A stretch of 64,000 bases of DNA, taken from Saccharothrix longispora (GTDB taxonomy: Bacteria > Actinomycetota > Actinomycetes > Mycobacteriales > Pseudonocardiaceae). A program made the translations under genes and the position numbers. Positions 9,104-15,896 of this stretch are shown here, piece after piece. The notes under the pieces were generated by a model. That model did not search any database and was not told the DNA's origin. It saw nothing but the letters and a program-made list of their open reading frames with translations. Where the stretch lies: positions 372,001 to 436,000 of the forward strand of contig NZ_NSDM01000002.1 of assembly GCF_030852425.1 (NCBI RefSeq), written 5' to 3'. Numbering within the stretch: the first letter of the stretch is position 1; each line of letters begins with the position of its first letter.

Positions 9104-9796
9104 GTGCTCAGTGCCGCCGCCGGGAGCGGGGTCGGGAACCGCTACCAGGCGAACTTCGACGCCTTCTCGCTCTCCTCCGACCCGTTGCTCGCGGTCGTCG
9201 CGGACGGCATGGGGGACGGGCCGGGGAGCGCCATGGCGGGCCGCACGGCGGTCGACCTGGTCGTCGAACGGGCACGCGGCCGCAAGGAAGGGCTGGTGGA
9301 GGCGGTGGCCGAGGCGCACCGGCTCGTCTTCGACTTCGGGCGGGACAACGGGGTCCTGGCCGGGTGCACGGTGACCGCGTTGGCCGAGTGCCCGGACGGG
9401 TTCTGGCTCGCGCAGATCGGCGACTCGCGGCTGTACCGGTGGCGCGGCGGGCTGCTGGAGCTGCTGACCACCGACCACACGATGGCCTGGCTCGGGGCCG
9501 TGCACGGGTGGTACCCGTTCGACTCGGCCGAGGCGCGGGCGGCGCGCTACCACCTGACCCGGTTCGTCGGGCACTTCGAGGCGCCGGAACCGGACCTGCT
9601 GCGGGTCGGGGTGCGCTCCGGCGACGTGCTGCTGCTGTGCACGGACGGGGTCGCCGAGCAGGTGCCCTACAGGCGGCTCGCCGAAGTCCTCGGGAGCGAC
9701 GCGCCCGCGGAGGACGCGGTGCGCGCGCTGCTCGACGACGCGGAGGCCGCCGGTGGGCGCGACAACGCCACGGCGATCGTGGTGCGTTCGGCCTAA
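9104..9796 (+). CDS. PP2C-family serine/threonine protein phosphatase
   Basis: A 230-residue phosphatase. I place the start at GTG 9104 because GGAGGA lies just upstream; ATG 9074 would add ten residues. PP2C motifs are visible: NRYQANFDAF (metal site), VVADGMGDGPGS, LAQIGDSRLYRW, LLLCTDGVAEQV and GGRDNATAIVV. The metal-binding Asp residues of the DGMGD, CTDG and RDN segments are intact. It is a minimal, single-domain, cytoplasmic enzyme that probably removes phosphate from Ser/Thr targets such as STAS proteins or kinase substrates. It stands alone between a convergent terminator and a divergent YwqG-like gene. Confidence 0.93.
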   Translation: MLSAAAGSGVGNRYQANFDAFSLSSDPLLAVVADGMGDGPGSAMAGRTAVDLVVERARGRKEGLVEAVAEAHRLVFDFGRDNGVLAGCTVTALAECPDGFWLAQIGDSRLYRWRGGLLELLTTDHTMAWLGAVHGWYPFDSAEARAARYHLTRFVGHFEAPEPDLLRVGVRSGDVLLLCTDGVAEQVPYRRLAEVLGSDAPAEDAVRALLDDAEAAGGRDNATAIVVRSA

Positions 9797-9816
9797 TCCC
9801 GCGGGACACAGGGGTC

Positions 9817-9840
9817 ACCCGGCGCCCCCGACCGCCGGGT
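9817..9840 (+). terminator. Hairpin after the PP2C gene
   Basis: ACCCGGCG (9817-9824) and CGCCGGGT (9833-9840) form an eight-base-pair stem with an eight-base loop, 20 bases after the phosphatase stop. There is no U-tract, as usual in high-GC actinomycetes. A TATAGG hexamer at about 9845, a possible -10 for the next gene, follows directly. Confidence 0.55.
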
Positions 9841-9896
9841 TTCTATAGGGTCGCGCACCGTACCCGTGACGCGACGCGCTGGGAAGGGGACGTCCG

Positions 9897-11666
9897 GTGA
9901 TCACGCAGCCCGACGAGCGCGACGTGGGCCGCTGGCGGACCGTCGACCCGGCCGTCCTGCGGGGCGACCTCGACCGGGCCCTGCACGCGCCCGCGCCGCC
10001 GTCCCGGTCCTCGTCCCGGTCCTCGTCCCGGTCCTCGTCCCGGGTGCCCTCGGACGCCGAGCTGATCGACGCCGTGCGCGCCGGCGACCTGGGCGCGTAC
10101 GGGAAGCTCTACGAGCGGCACGCGGGCGCGGCGCGGACGTTCGCCCGGCAGTTGTCGCGGTCGGCGGTGGAGGCTGACGACCTGGTGTCGGACTCGTTCG
10201 CCAGGGTGCTCGACGTGCTGCGCGACGGGCGCGGGCCGGACTCGGCGTTCCGCGCCTACCTGTTCACCGCGGTACGGCACACCGCCTACGACCGGCACCG
10301 GCGGGAGAAGCGGGTCCAGCCGGCCGACGACGTGTCCGAGCTGGCGCCGGAGGCGGTGGTCGTGCCGTTCCACGACCCGGCGGTGGCGGCGCTGGAGCGG
10401 GCGCTGGCGACCCGGGCGTTCGCCAGCCTGCCCGAGCGGTGGCAGACGGTGCTGTGGCAGACCGAGATCGAGGGCCAGTCGCACGCCGAGGTGGCGCCGC
10501 TGCTCGGGTTGACCGCCAACGGCGTGTCGGCGCTGGCCTACCGGGCGCGGGAAGGCCTCAAGAAGGCGTACCTCCAGGCGCACCTGGAGGACGTGCCGGC
10601 GGGCCGCTGCCGGGCGATCGCCGACCGGCTCGGCGCGTGGACCCGCCGCGGGCTGGGGAGCAGGGAGGCGGCGCAGGTCCAGGCGCACCTGGACGGCTGC
10701 GCGCGGTGCCGGGGCCTGGCCGCGGAGCTGGCCGACGTCAACGGCGCGCTGCGCGCGGTCGTCGCGCCGCTGGTGCTGGGTGTCGGGGCGGCCGGTTACC
10801 TGGCGGCGAAGGCGGCGGCGGTCGGCACGGCGGCGGGCGCGGCCATGGGCGGCGCGGCAGCCGGCGCGACGGCGGTGGGCACGGCGGGCGCGGGCGCTGC
10901 GGCGGCGGGCGCGGGCGCGGCGGGAGGCACGGCGGGCGCGGTCGCCTCGGCACCGCAGTGGCTCGCCGTCGCGGCCTCCACCACGGCGCTGGTGGTCGCC
11001 GTCGTGTGGGGCGTCGGCTCGAACGGCGGACCCCCCGAACCGACGACCGACGCCCTGCCCCCCACGCTGAGCGCCGATCTCCAGCAGCCCGCGCCGACCG
11101 TCGACAACACCACGCCGACGGCCGCGCCCTCCGGCACGGCCCCCTCCGGCGCCTCGGCGACGGGCTCCACCGCGCCACCCGCCCCGGAGACGCCCGGCCC
11201 GGCGCGACCGGGCGCGTCGACGTCCGGGGAACCACCCGCCGGGCCCGCGCCGGGCGCCCTGGAGCCGGACGTGCCCGAGGGGTTCACCCTGGGCACCGGC
11301 GGACCGCCGGCCGACCTGCCCGTCATCGTCCACAACACCGGCTCGACGCCCCTGCCGCCGCCCACGCTCGTGCTGTCGCTGCCCGACGACGTCAGGGTGG
11401 TCGGGCCGGGCGAGGGCCTGCTCGGCAGGCCGCTGGTCGCCCTCGACGGCGCAGGGGCGCAGACCACCGCCCCCTGCCCGGCGGGCAGGGGCACGGTGAC
11501 GTGCACGGCGCGGCAGGAGCTGGCCCCTGGTGAGTCGGTGAGGTTCGTGTTCCGCCTGCTCGCGGGCCCGAAAGCGGTGAGCGGCACGGTCACCGGCACG
11601 GTGGGCTCCGCTCCCCTGCCGCCGGCGCCGGTCGAGTTCCCGGTGACGGTCACGCCGAAGAAGTAG
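9897..11666 (+). CDS. ECF sigma factor fused to zinc-finger, membrane helix and extracellular DUF11-like domain
   Basis: 589 residues from GTG 9897 with GGGAAGGGGA upstream. Residues 50-120 are sigma-70 region 2 (DAELIDAVRAGDLGAYGKLY and ADDLVSDSFARVLDVL); residues 160-225 are region 4 (LPERWQTVLWQTEIEGQSH, then a helix-turn-helix). Then follows HLDGCARC (His264, Cys268, Cys271), the HxxxCxxC signature of zinc-binding anti-sigma domains, a long Ala/Gly-rich linker, a membrane helix at about 355-375, a Pro/Thr/Ser-rich stalk and an Ig-like DUF11-type domain (about 470-589). The sigma factor is therefore predicted to be tethered to the membrane by its own anti-sigma-like part with an outside sensor. 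No separate anti-sigma gene is adjacent. Confidence 0.88.
   Translation: MITQPDERDVGRWRTVDPAVLRGDLDRALHAPAPPSRSSSRSSSRSSSRVPSDAELIDAVRAGDLGAYGKLYERHAGAARTFARQLSRSAVEADDLVSDSFARVLDVLRDGRGPDSAFRAYLFTAVRHTAYDRHRREKRVQPADDVSELAPEAVVVPFHDPAVAALERALATRAFASLPERWQTVLWQTEIEGQSHAEVAPLLGLTANGVSALAYRAREGLKKAYLQAHLEDVPAGRCRAIADRLGAWTRRGLGSREAAQVQAHLDGCARCRGLAAELADVNGALRAVVAPLVLGVGAAGYLAAKAAAVGTAAGAAMGGAAAGATAVGTAGAGAAAAGAGAAGGTAGAVASAPQWLAVAASTTALVVAVVWGVGSNGGPPEPTTDALPPTLSADLQQPAPTVDNTTPTAAPSGTAPSGASATGSTAPPAPETPGPARPGASTSGEPPAGPAPGALEPDVPEGFTLGTGGPPADLPVIVHNTGSTPLPPPTLVLSLPDDVRVVGPGEGLLGRPLVALDGAGAQTTAPCPAGRGTVTCTARQELAPGESVRFVFRLLAGPKAVSGTVTGTVGSAPLPPAPVEFPVTVTPKK
10002..10043 (+). repeat. 12-bp tandem repeat, 3.5 copies, inside the sigma factor gene
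   Basis: The unit TCCCGGTCCTCG is repeated exactly at 10002, 10014 and 10026, with a half copy at 10038. It encodes an in-frame SRSS repeat in the flexible N-terminal tail before sigma region 2. Copy-number change would keep the frame. Confidence 0.9.
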
Positions 11667-11745
11667 CCCGCAGGCCGATGTCGGCGCCCGCCCCGCCCAC
11701 TACGTTGTCGTGGATCGTGGACCCGACGGTGCGGAGGACGACGAC

Positions 11746-12603
11746 GTGGAGCCGGCACTGACCGACCAGCGGTGGCAGGAGTTGCGCGGCGCCCTCGCCG
11801 ACGCGTCCGCCCGGTTCGGACGCCTGATCACCGAACACCGGGAGCCGGAACGGCGGGCGGTCGGCACGTGGACGGTCGCCGAGGCCGCCGCGCACACCGC
11901 GATCGTGTCCCACCTCGACGCGGGGATGCTGACCGGCTCCTCGGGCGACCCGGAGCTCGACCGGCGCATCCCGGGCACCACGCTGGGCGATCTCGCGGAC
12001 CTCAACGCCCTGGCGCTGCGGAGGTTCCCGCTCGACTCGGCGGGCGCGATCGCGGACCACCTGCGCGAGGGCGTCGCGCTGCTGCTGGAGCGCAGCGCCG
12101 ACCTCGACCCGCGCGCGCCCGCGACGTGGCTGGGCGGCTCGCGGCTGACCGTCGGGTTCCTGCTCGCCCACCTGCTCAACGAGGTCCTGCTGCACGGGGT
12201 CGACGTCGCCGGGCCGGAGTCGGACGCGTGGCACGTCCCCTCGGCGGAGGCGGCGCTCGCGTTCGACCACTTCTTCGTGGGGCTCCTGAGCGCGGAGGAG
12301 AAGGGAATCCTGTTCGGCCCGCCGGGCGCCGCCGGCAGGGGCGGCGGCAGGCAGGTGTCCGTCGAACTCCGCTCGTCCCGCACGATCCCCGTGGTGCTCA
12401 CCACGGACGGGAGCGGCGGCGCGACCGTCGCGCCGGCGGGCGGCCCGGCCGACGCCCGCATCGACTTCGAGCCGGCCGCGTTCATGCTCACGGTCTTCCG
12501 CCGCACCGGCGTCGACAGCGCCCTCGCCTCCGGCCGGCTCGTCGTCTCCGGGCGGAACCCCGCGGTCGGGGTGGAGTACCTGAGGCGCACGCAGACGCCC
12601 TGA
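11746..12603 (+). CDS. Mycothiol-dependent maleylpyruvate-isomerase-fold enzyme
   Basis: 285 residues from GTG 11746, chosen because GGAGG lies eight bases upstream; GTG 11710 is an in-frame alternative. The N-terminal half is a DinB/MDMPI-like helical bundle with VGTWTVAEAAAHTAIVSHLD and HLLNEVLLHGVDVA; the three histidines typical of the metal site (in AAHT, LAHLL and LLHG contexts) are present. The C-terminal half (about 165-285) is an SCP2-like domain ending VSGRNPAVGVEYLRR. Such proteins use mycothiol, the actinobacterial thiol, in isomerase or transferase reactions; the substrate is unknown. Mycothiol use supports an actinomycete host. Confidence 0.85.
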   Translation: MEPALTDQRWQELRGALADASARFGRLITEHREPERRAVGTWTVAEAAAHTAIVSHLDAGMLTGSSGDPELDRRIPGTTLGDLADLNALALRRFPLDSAGAIADHLREGVALLLERSADLDPRAPATWLGGSRLTVGFLLAHLLNEVLLHGVDVAGPESDAWHVPSAEAALAFDHFFVGLLSAEEKGILFGPPGAAGRGGGRQVSVELRSSRTIPVVLTTDGSGGATVAPAGGPADARIDFEPAAFMLTVFRRTGVDSALASGRLVVSGRNPAVGVEYLRRTQTP

Positions 12604-12604
12604 G

Positions 12605-12648
12605 CCCGGAGCGGCCCCGCCGACGCCTCGCGACGGGGCCGCTCCGGG
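12605..12648. terminator. Strong bidirectional terminator hairpin
   Basis: A perfect 15-base-pair stem: CCCGGAGCGGCCCCG (12605-12619) and its complement (12634-12648), loop of 14 bases. It fills the 54-base gap between two convergent genes and so probably ends transcription from both sides. Confidence 0.9.
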
Positions 12649-12657
12649 GGTGTCCGG

Positions 12658-13722
12658 TCAGCGGCCCAGCTGCTCGGCGGCCATCGCGGTGCCGCGCACG
12701 CGCGCCTCGACCTTGGCGAAGGCGATGTCCCTCGACGTGGACGTGTCGTCGGCGAATGGGGAGAACCCGCAGTCGTCGCACGTGCCCAGGCGCTCGACGG
12801 GAATGTGGCGGGCCGCCAGCAGCACCCGGTCGCGCACCTCCTCCGGCGTCTCCACGCGGGGGTCGATCGGGTCGGTGACGCCGACGAACACCCTCTGGTC
12901 CGCCGTCGTGCGCCCGGCCACGAGGGCGAGCACCCGCTCCGGGTCGGCCTCGCCGGCCAGTTGCAGGTAGAACGCGCCCGCGCGCAGCGCGAACAGGTCG
13001 GGCAGGAGGTCGGCGTAGTCGACGTCCAGGCTGTGCGCGGAGTCCCGGTCGCCGCCGGGGCACGTGTGCACGCCGATCCGCGCGCGCTCCTCGGCGGTGA
13101 ACCGGTCGAGCACGGTGTTGTTCAGGGCGACGAAGTCGCGCAGCAGGCCGCCGGACGGGTCGAGCTTCAACGACAGCCGCCCCTCGGTGAAGTCGAGCTG
13201 CACGGACGCCGCGCCCGCGTCGAGGCACTGGCGGATGTCGCGCTCGGCCTCGTCGGCGAGGTCGGCGAGGAACCGCTCCCTCGGGTAGCCGTCGATCCCC
13301 GCCGCCGGGTACAGCAGGCTCAACGCCGAGGGCGCGATCACGGCCTGCTTGACCGGGGACGACGTCAGCGCGCGGGTGGCCTCCAGGTAGGGCGCCGCGA
13401 ACGCCCCGTAGCGGAACGGCCCGCGCGTGATCACCGGCAGGGTCCGGGTGTGCCCGTCGGCGAACGGGATCACGGCGCCGTCGGGCGAGAGCGCCTCCAC
13501 GCCCTGGAGCGGGTAGGTGGCGAAGCTCGGCTTGCGCTGCTCCCCGTCGGTCACGACGGGCGAGCCGGTGGCCTCGAACCGCTCGACGGTCTCGCGCACC
13601 GCGCGGTCCGCCAACGAGTCGTACGCCGCCTGGTCGATCGTCCCGGCGGCGAGCTGCTCCGAACCCCGCAGCAGGTACTCCGGGCGCGGGATGCTGCCGA
13701 TGGGCTCCGTGGGGATGGTCAT
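12658..13722 (-). CDS. Short MetE-like (cobalamin-independent methionine synthase family) methyltransferase
   Basis: 354 residues from ATG 13722. An upstream in-frame ATG at 13767 would add 15 unconserved residues. The product corresponds to the C-terminal catalytic TIM barrel of MetE only, without the N-terminal barrel. It begins TIPTEPIGSIPRP, has SVQLDFTEGRLS, the zinc-ligand segment GVHTCPGGD and the late cysteines TCDDCGFSPF. Such short homologues transfer methyl or related groups to thiols using zinc; they include archaeal core MetE and relatives of alkyl-transfer enzymes. No cobalamin or SAM riboswitch was seen in the 150 bases upstream. The substrate is uncertain. Confidence 0.85.
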   Translation of the reverse strand: MTIPTEPIGSIPRPEYLLRGSEQLAAGTIDQAAYDSLADRAVRETVERFEATGSPVVTDGEQRKPSFATYPLQGVEALSPDGAVIPFADGHTRTLPVITRGPFRYGAFAAPYLEATRALTSSPVKQAVIAPSALSLLYPAAGIDGYPRERFLADLADEAERDIRQCLDAGAASVQLDFTEGRLSLKLDPSGGLLRDFVALNNTVLDRFTAEERARIGVHTCPGGDRDSAHSLDVDYADLLPDLFALRAGAFYLQLAGEADPERVLALVAGRTTADQRVFVGVTDPIDPRVETPEEVRDRVLLAARHIPVERLGTCDDCGFSPFADDTSTSRDIAFAKVEARVRGTAMAAEQLGR

Positions 13723-13872
13723 ACCCGTTACCAGTACCCGGTGGGCGTGGCGAAAGCTCTCCGCCATCAGTGCGACACGTGGCCGAACCGGTCGCGTCTC
13801 GGCAGCTCAGGCCACGTTACTACGAGAGTCCGAAGTGGAGCGGGACTCATGCCCGACCGGGCGGCCGCGGCG

Positions 13873-14472
13873 TCAGGCGGCGCGGGAGGCGGCCACGAAG
13901 GCGCGCATCAGGCCGTGGTCCTTCACGCCCCGGCTGGACTCGATGCCGCTGGAGACGTCGACCCCCCACGGGCGGGCCCGCGCGACCGCCTCGGCGACGT
14001 TGTCGACGCCGAGTCCGCCGGCGAGCATCCACCGGCCCTCCGGGCGTGCGCCGTCCAGGGCGTCGAGGTCCCAGCGGTGCCCTGAACCGGCCTCGGGCGA
14101 GTCGAGCAGCAGCATCTCCTCGCCGAACGCGCCGACCCGCACGTCGGTGTCGGGGGTCAGCGAGACGGCCCGCACCAGCGCCAGCCCGGAGGCTGCCACC
14201 TCGTCGAACGCGGCGCGCGGGTAGTCGCCGTGCAGCTGCACCGCCCGGACGCCCGCCCGCTCGGCGACGCGGCGCACCTCGGCCGGTCCGACGTCCTTGA
14301 ACACGCCGACCGTCAGCACGCGGTCCGGGACGTCGGCGACCAGGCGCCGCGCCGCGTCGGGCTCGACCCGGCGCGCGCTGGCGCTGAACACGAACCCGAC
14401 CGCGTCGGCGCCCGCGTCCACCGCGACCGCCACGTCGTCCCCGGTCCGCAACCCGCACAGCTTCACGTACAC
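13873..14472 (-). CDS. trpF: Stand-alone phosphoribosylanthranilate isomerase (TrpF)
   Basis: A 199-residue beta/alpha-barrel from GTG 14472 (GTG 14466 is close). It has the TrpF signatures VYVKLCGLRTGDDVAVA with the catalytic Cys near the N-terminus, GADAVGFVFSASARRV, VGVFKDV, AVQLHGDY, LLLDSPEAGSGHRWDLDAL with the catalytic Asp, and LAGGLGVDNVAEA, plus GVDVSSGIESSRGVKD for the phosphate site. It would convert phosphoribosylanthranilate to CdRP in tryptophan synthesis. Many actinomycetes have no separate trpF because PriA does both this and the histidine step, so the copy is noteworthy. No other trp gene is adjacent. Confidence 0.93.
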   Translation of the reverse strand: MYVKLCGLRTGDDVAVAVDAGADAVGFVFSASARRVEPDAARRLVADVPDRVLTVGVFKDVGPAEVRRVAERAGVRAVQLHGDYPRAAFDEVAASGLALVRAVSLTPDTDVRVGAFGEEMLLLDSPEAGSGHRWDLDALDGARPEGRWMLAGGLGVDNVAEAVARARPWGVDVSSGIESSRGVKDHGLMRAFVAASRAA

Positions 14473-14838
14473 GGCCCCAGCGTATCCGCGGTGGCGGGCG
14501 GGGGCCGCCCCGCCCGCCACCGCCGGGGGCACCGCCGGGCGGCCGTCGCCCCCGTGGAGCCCCGGGCGTCCGCCGCGCCGGCGGACACGTAGGACGTGGC
14601 GACGAGGCCGCCGGGCGTGCGCCAGGTGAAGATCGGCATCCCGTCCGCCGGCACCAGGCCGGTCGGGTCGGTCGCGGTCTCCTCGAAGTAGCGGACGCCC
14701 CAGTCGCCGAACCCGGCGGCCGGAGCCTCCCGGTCGGCTTGGTGCACGACCCCGTCGACGCTTCGGGCGGCCAGCGCCATCAGGCCGTTGCCCTGCGTAG
14801 TACCGAGCCACATACTCCTGGAAGCGGTCGACGACCAC
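14463..14838 (-). pseudogene. Frameshifted small protein gene remnant
   Basis: The minus strand opens with ATG 14838 and reads MVVDRFQEYVARYYAGQ in one frame, but the coherent continuation GLMALAARSVDGVVHQADRE, GDWGVRYFEETATDPTGLV and GMPIFTWRTPGGLVATSYVS is in the next frame. A single frameshift near 14785 would join them. After about 14590 the frame degenerates into Arg/Pro-rich sequence ending just before trpF. I do not recognise the family; a nearby SMI1-type gene hints at a decayed toxin/immunity locus, which is speculation. Confidence 0.4.
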
Positions 14839-14886
14839 GGTCCGTCGTTGCGAAAACGATTGTCGAACCTCCCCTGAGGAAGCACG

Positions 14887-15405
14887 ATGGACGACCTCGC
14901 ACTGCTGCGGGCACTGTGCCCACCCCCGGACGCACCGGTCCGCCCGGTCCGCAGTGGTGCCTCCGGGGCGCTACCGCCCAGCCACACGAGGCTCGTCGAT
15001 GCCTATGGAGTGGGTTGCTTCGACGAATTCCTGTGGATCTACGGTGAAGGTGCGGAGAACGAGAACCTCGACGTCCACGTCAGGTCGGCGTGGACGAGGT
15101 CCTACGTCCGGCGCATGGGCACGTCGGAGGTGCTCGGTGTCCTCGACCGCCACGGTGTCCTCCCGGAGGAACTCGTGTCCTGGGGCGGCACCGACAACGC
15201 CGACCTGTTGATCTGGCTGCCCGTGGGCGAACCTGAGGACTGGCCGACCCTCGTCGTCGAGTCGGGGCAGCTGAGCCGGACCGTGTTGACCGGAACCTCG
15301 ACGCGGATCGTGCTCGACCTCCTGACCAGGGGGGCACGTGCGGCGGCCTTCCCGGAGGACTTCCCCAGTGACACGCCGTCGTTCTCCTCGAATCCGTACA
15401 CGTGA
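14887..15405 (+). CDS. SMI1/KNR4-family (immunity-type) protein
   Basis: The 172-residue product starts at ATG 14887 with GAGGAAG upstream. Its layout fits SMI1/KNR4 proteins: an N-terminal helix, LPPSHTRLVDAYGVGCFDEFLWIY in two parts around residues 30-57, a later NADLLIWLPVGEPEDWPTLV segment and a C-terminal helical region. Many bacterial SMI1 proteins neutralise contact-dependent or polymorphic toxins, but no toxin gene is visible next to this one, so it may be an orphan immunity gene. Family assignment is moderately secure. Confidence 0.7.
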   Translation: MDDLALLRALCPPPDAPVRPVRSGASGALPPSHTRLVDAYGVGCFDEFLWIYGEGAENENLDVHVRSAWTRSYVRRMGTSEVLGVLDRHGVLPEELVSWGGTDNADLLIWLPVGEPEDWPTLVVESGQLSRTVLTGTSTRIVLDLLTRGARAAAFPEDFPSDTPSFSSNPYT

Positions 15406-15453
15406 CGCCGATCCCGCCCCCGCCCCGCTCTTGACCGAGGCGGTTCGAACCAC

Positions 15454-15716
15454 ATGAGGACAAGGCGCTCGTCGAAGGCTGCCCTCGACGCAGTCGTCGT
15501 GCTCTCCTCGGCCATCACGGCGACCGGCACGGCGACCTCCGCCGACGAGGTGGTGCGGTGTGGCACCGCCGTTTCCTCTTCGCGCGCAACGGGATGGCGG
15601 TCGACGTGGTGGCGCGCCCCGCCGACGGCGTGCTCGGCACGTGGCGCGTGATCGGCGGCGACTCGGACTCGGTCGGGGCCACCACCCGGTTCACCGACGT
15701 GACCGCACGGGGTTGA
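15454..15716 (+). pseudogene. Remnant of a small secreted protein
   Basis: ATG 15454 opens MRTRRSSKAALDAVVVLSS, a signal-peptide-like start continuing to SADEV. The sensible C-terminal part (FLFARNGMAVDVVARPADG, LGTWRVIGGDSDSV, then TRFTDVTARG and a stop at 15716) is in another frame, readable from GTG 15558. One frameshift or small deletion near 15555 separates them. The family is not recognised. Confidence 0.4.
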
Positions 15717-15869
15717 CGGGGCCGATGTCCCGTCCGAGGTGCCCGCCAACCGCCCGGAGGGCCCGGACGCCGGACGGGGCGGGTGCGACGAGACCTGACC
15801 ACCGGACATCGTTGACACCCCGGGCGGGACCGTGCCAGCGTGAGCGGGCGTGGTCCCGCCGCCACGCTG

Positions 15870-15883
15870 TGACAACGTTGTCA
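15870..15883. promoter_or_regulatory. LacI-family-type operator palindrome
   Basis: TGACAACGTTGTCA is a perfect 14-bp palindrome with the central CG typical of LacI/GalR-family operators in actinomycetes. It ends three bases before the AGGAGG site of the GH92 gene, so a bound repressor would block transcription or early elongation. A TTGACA hexamer at 15812-15817 may be the -35 element. A weaker relative, ACAACGTTGACA, lies inside the coding region at about 16241. Confidence 0.75.
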
Positions 15884-15896
15884 GGAGGCCCTGCGC

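Noticed and set aside
10002..10043. Short regular repeats as a possible CRISPR array
   Set aside because: Copies are directly adjacent, 12 bp long, without spacers, and encode a protein repeat.
13723..13872. Riboswitch (SAM or cobalamin) before the MetE-like gene
   Set aside because: The 150 bases show none of the conserved elements of these aptamers; only GC-rich sequence and no clear fold.
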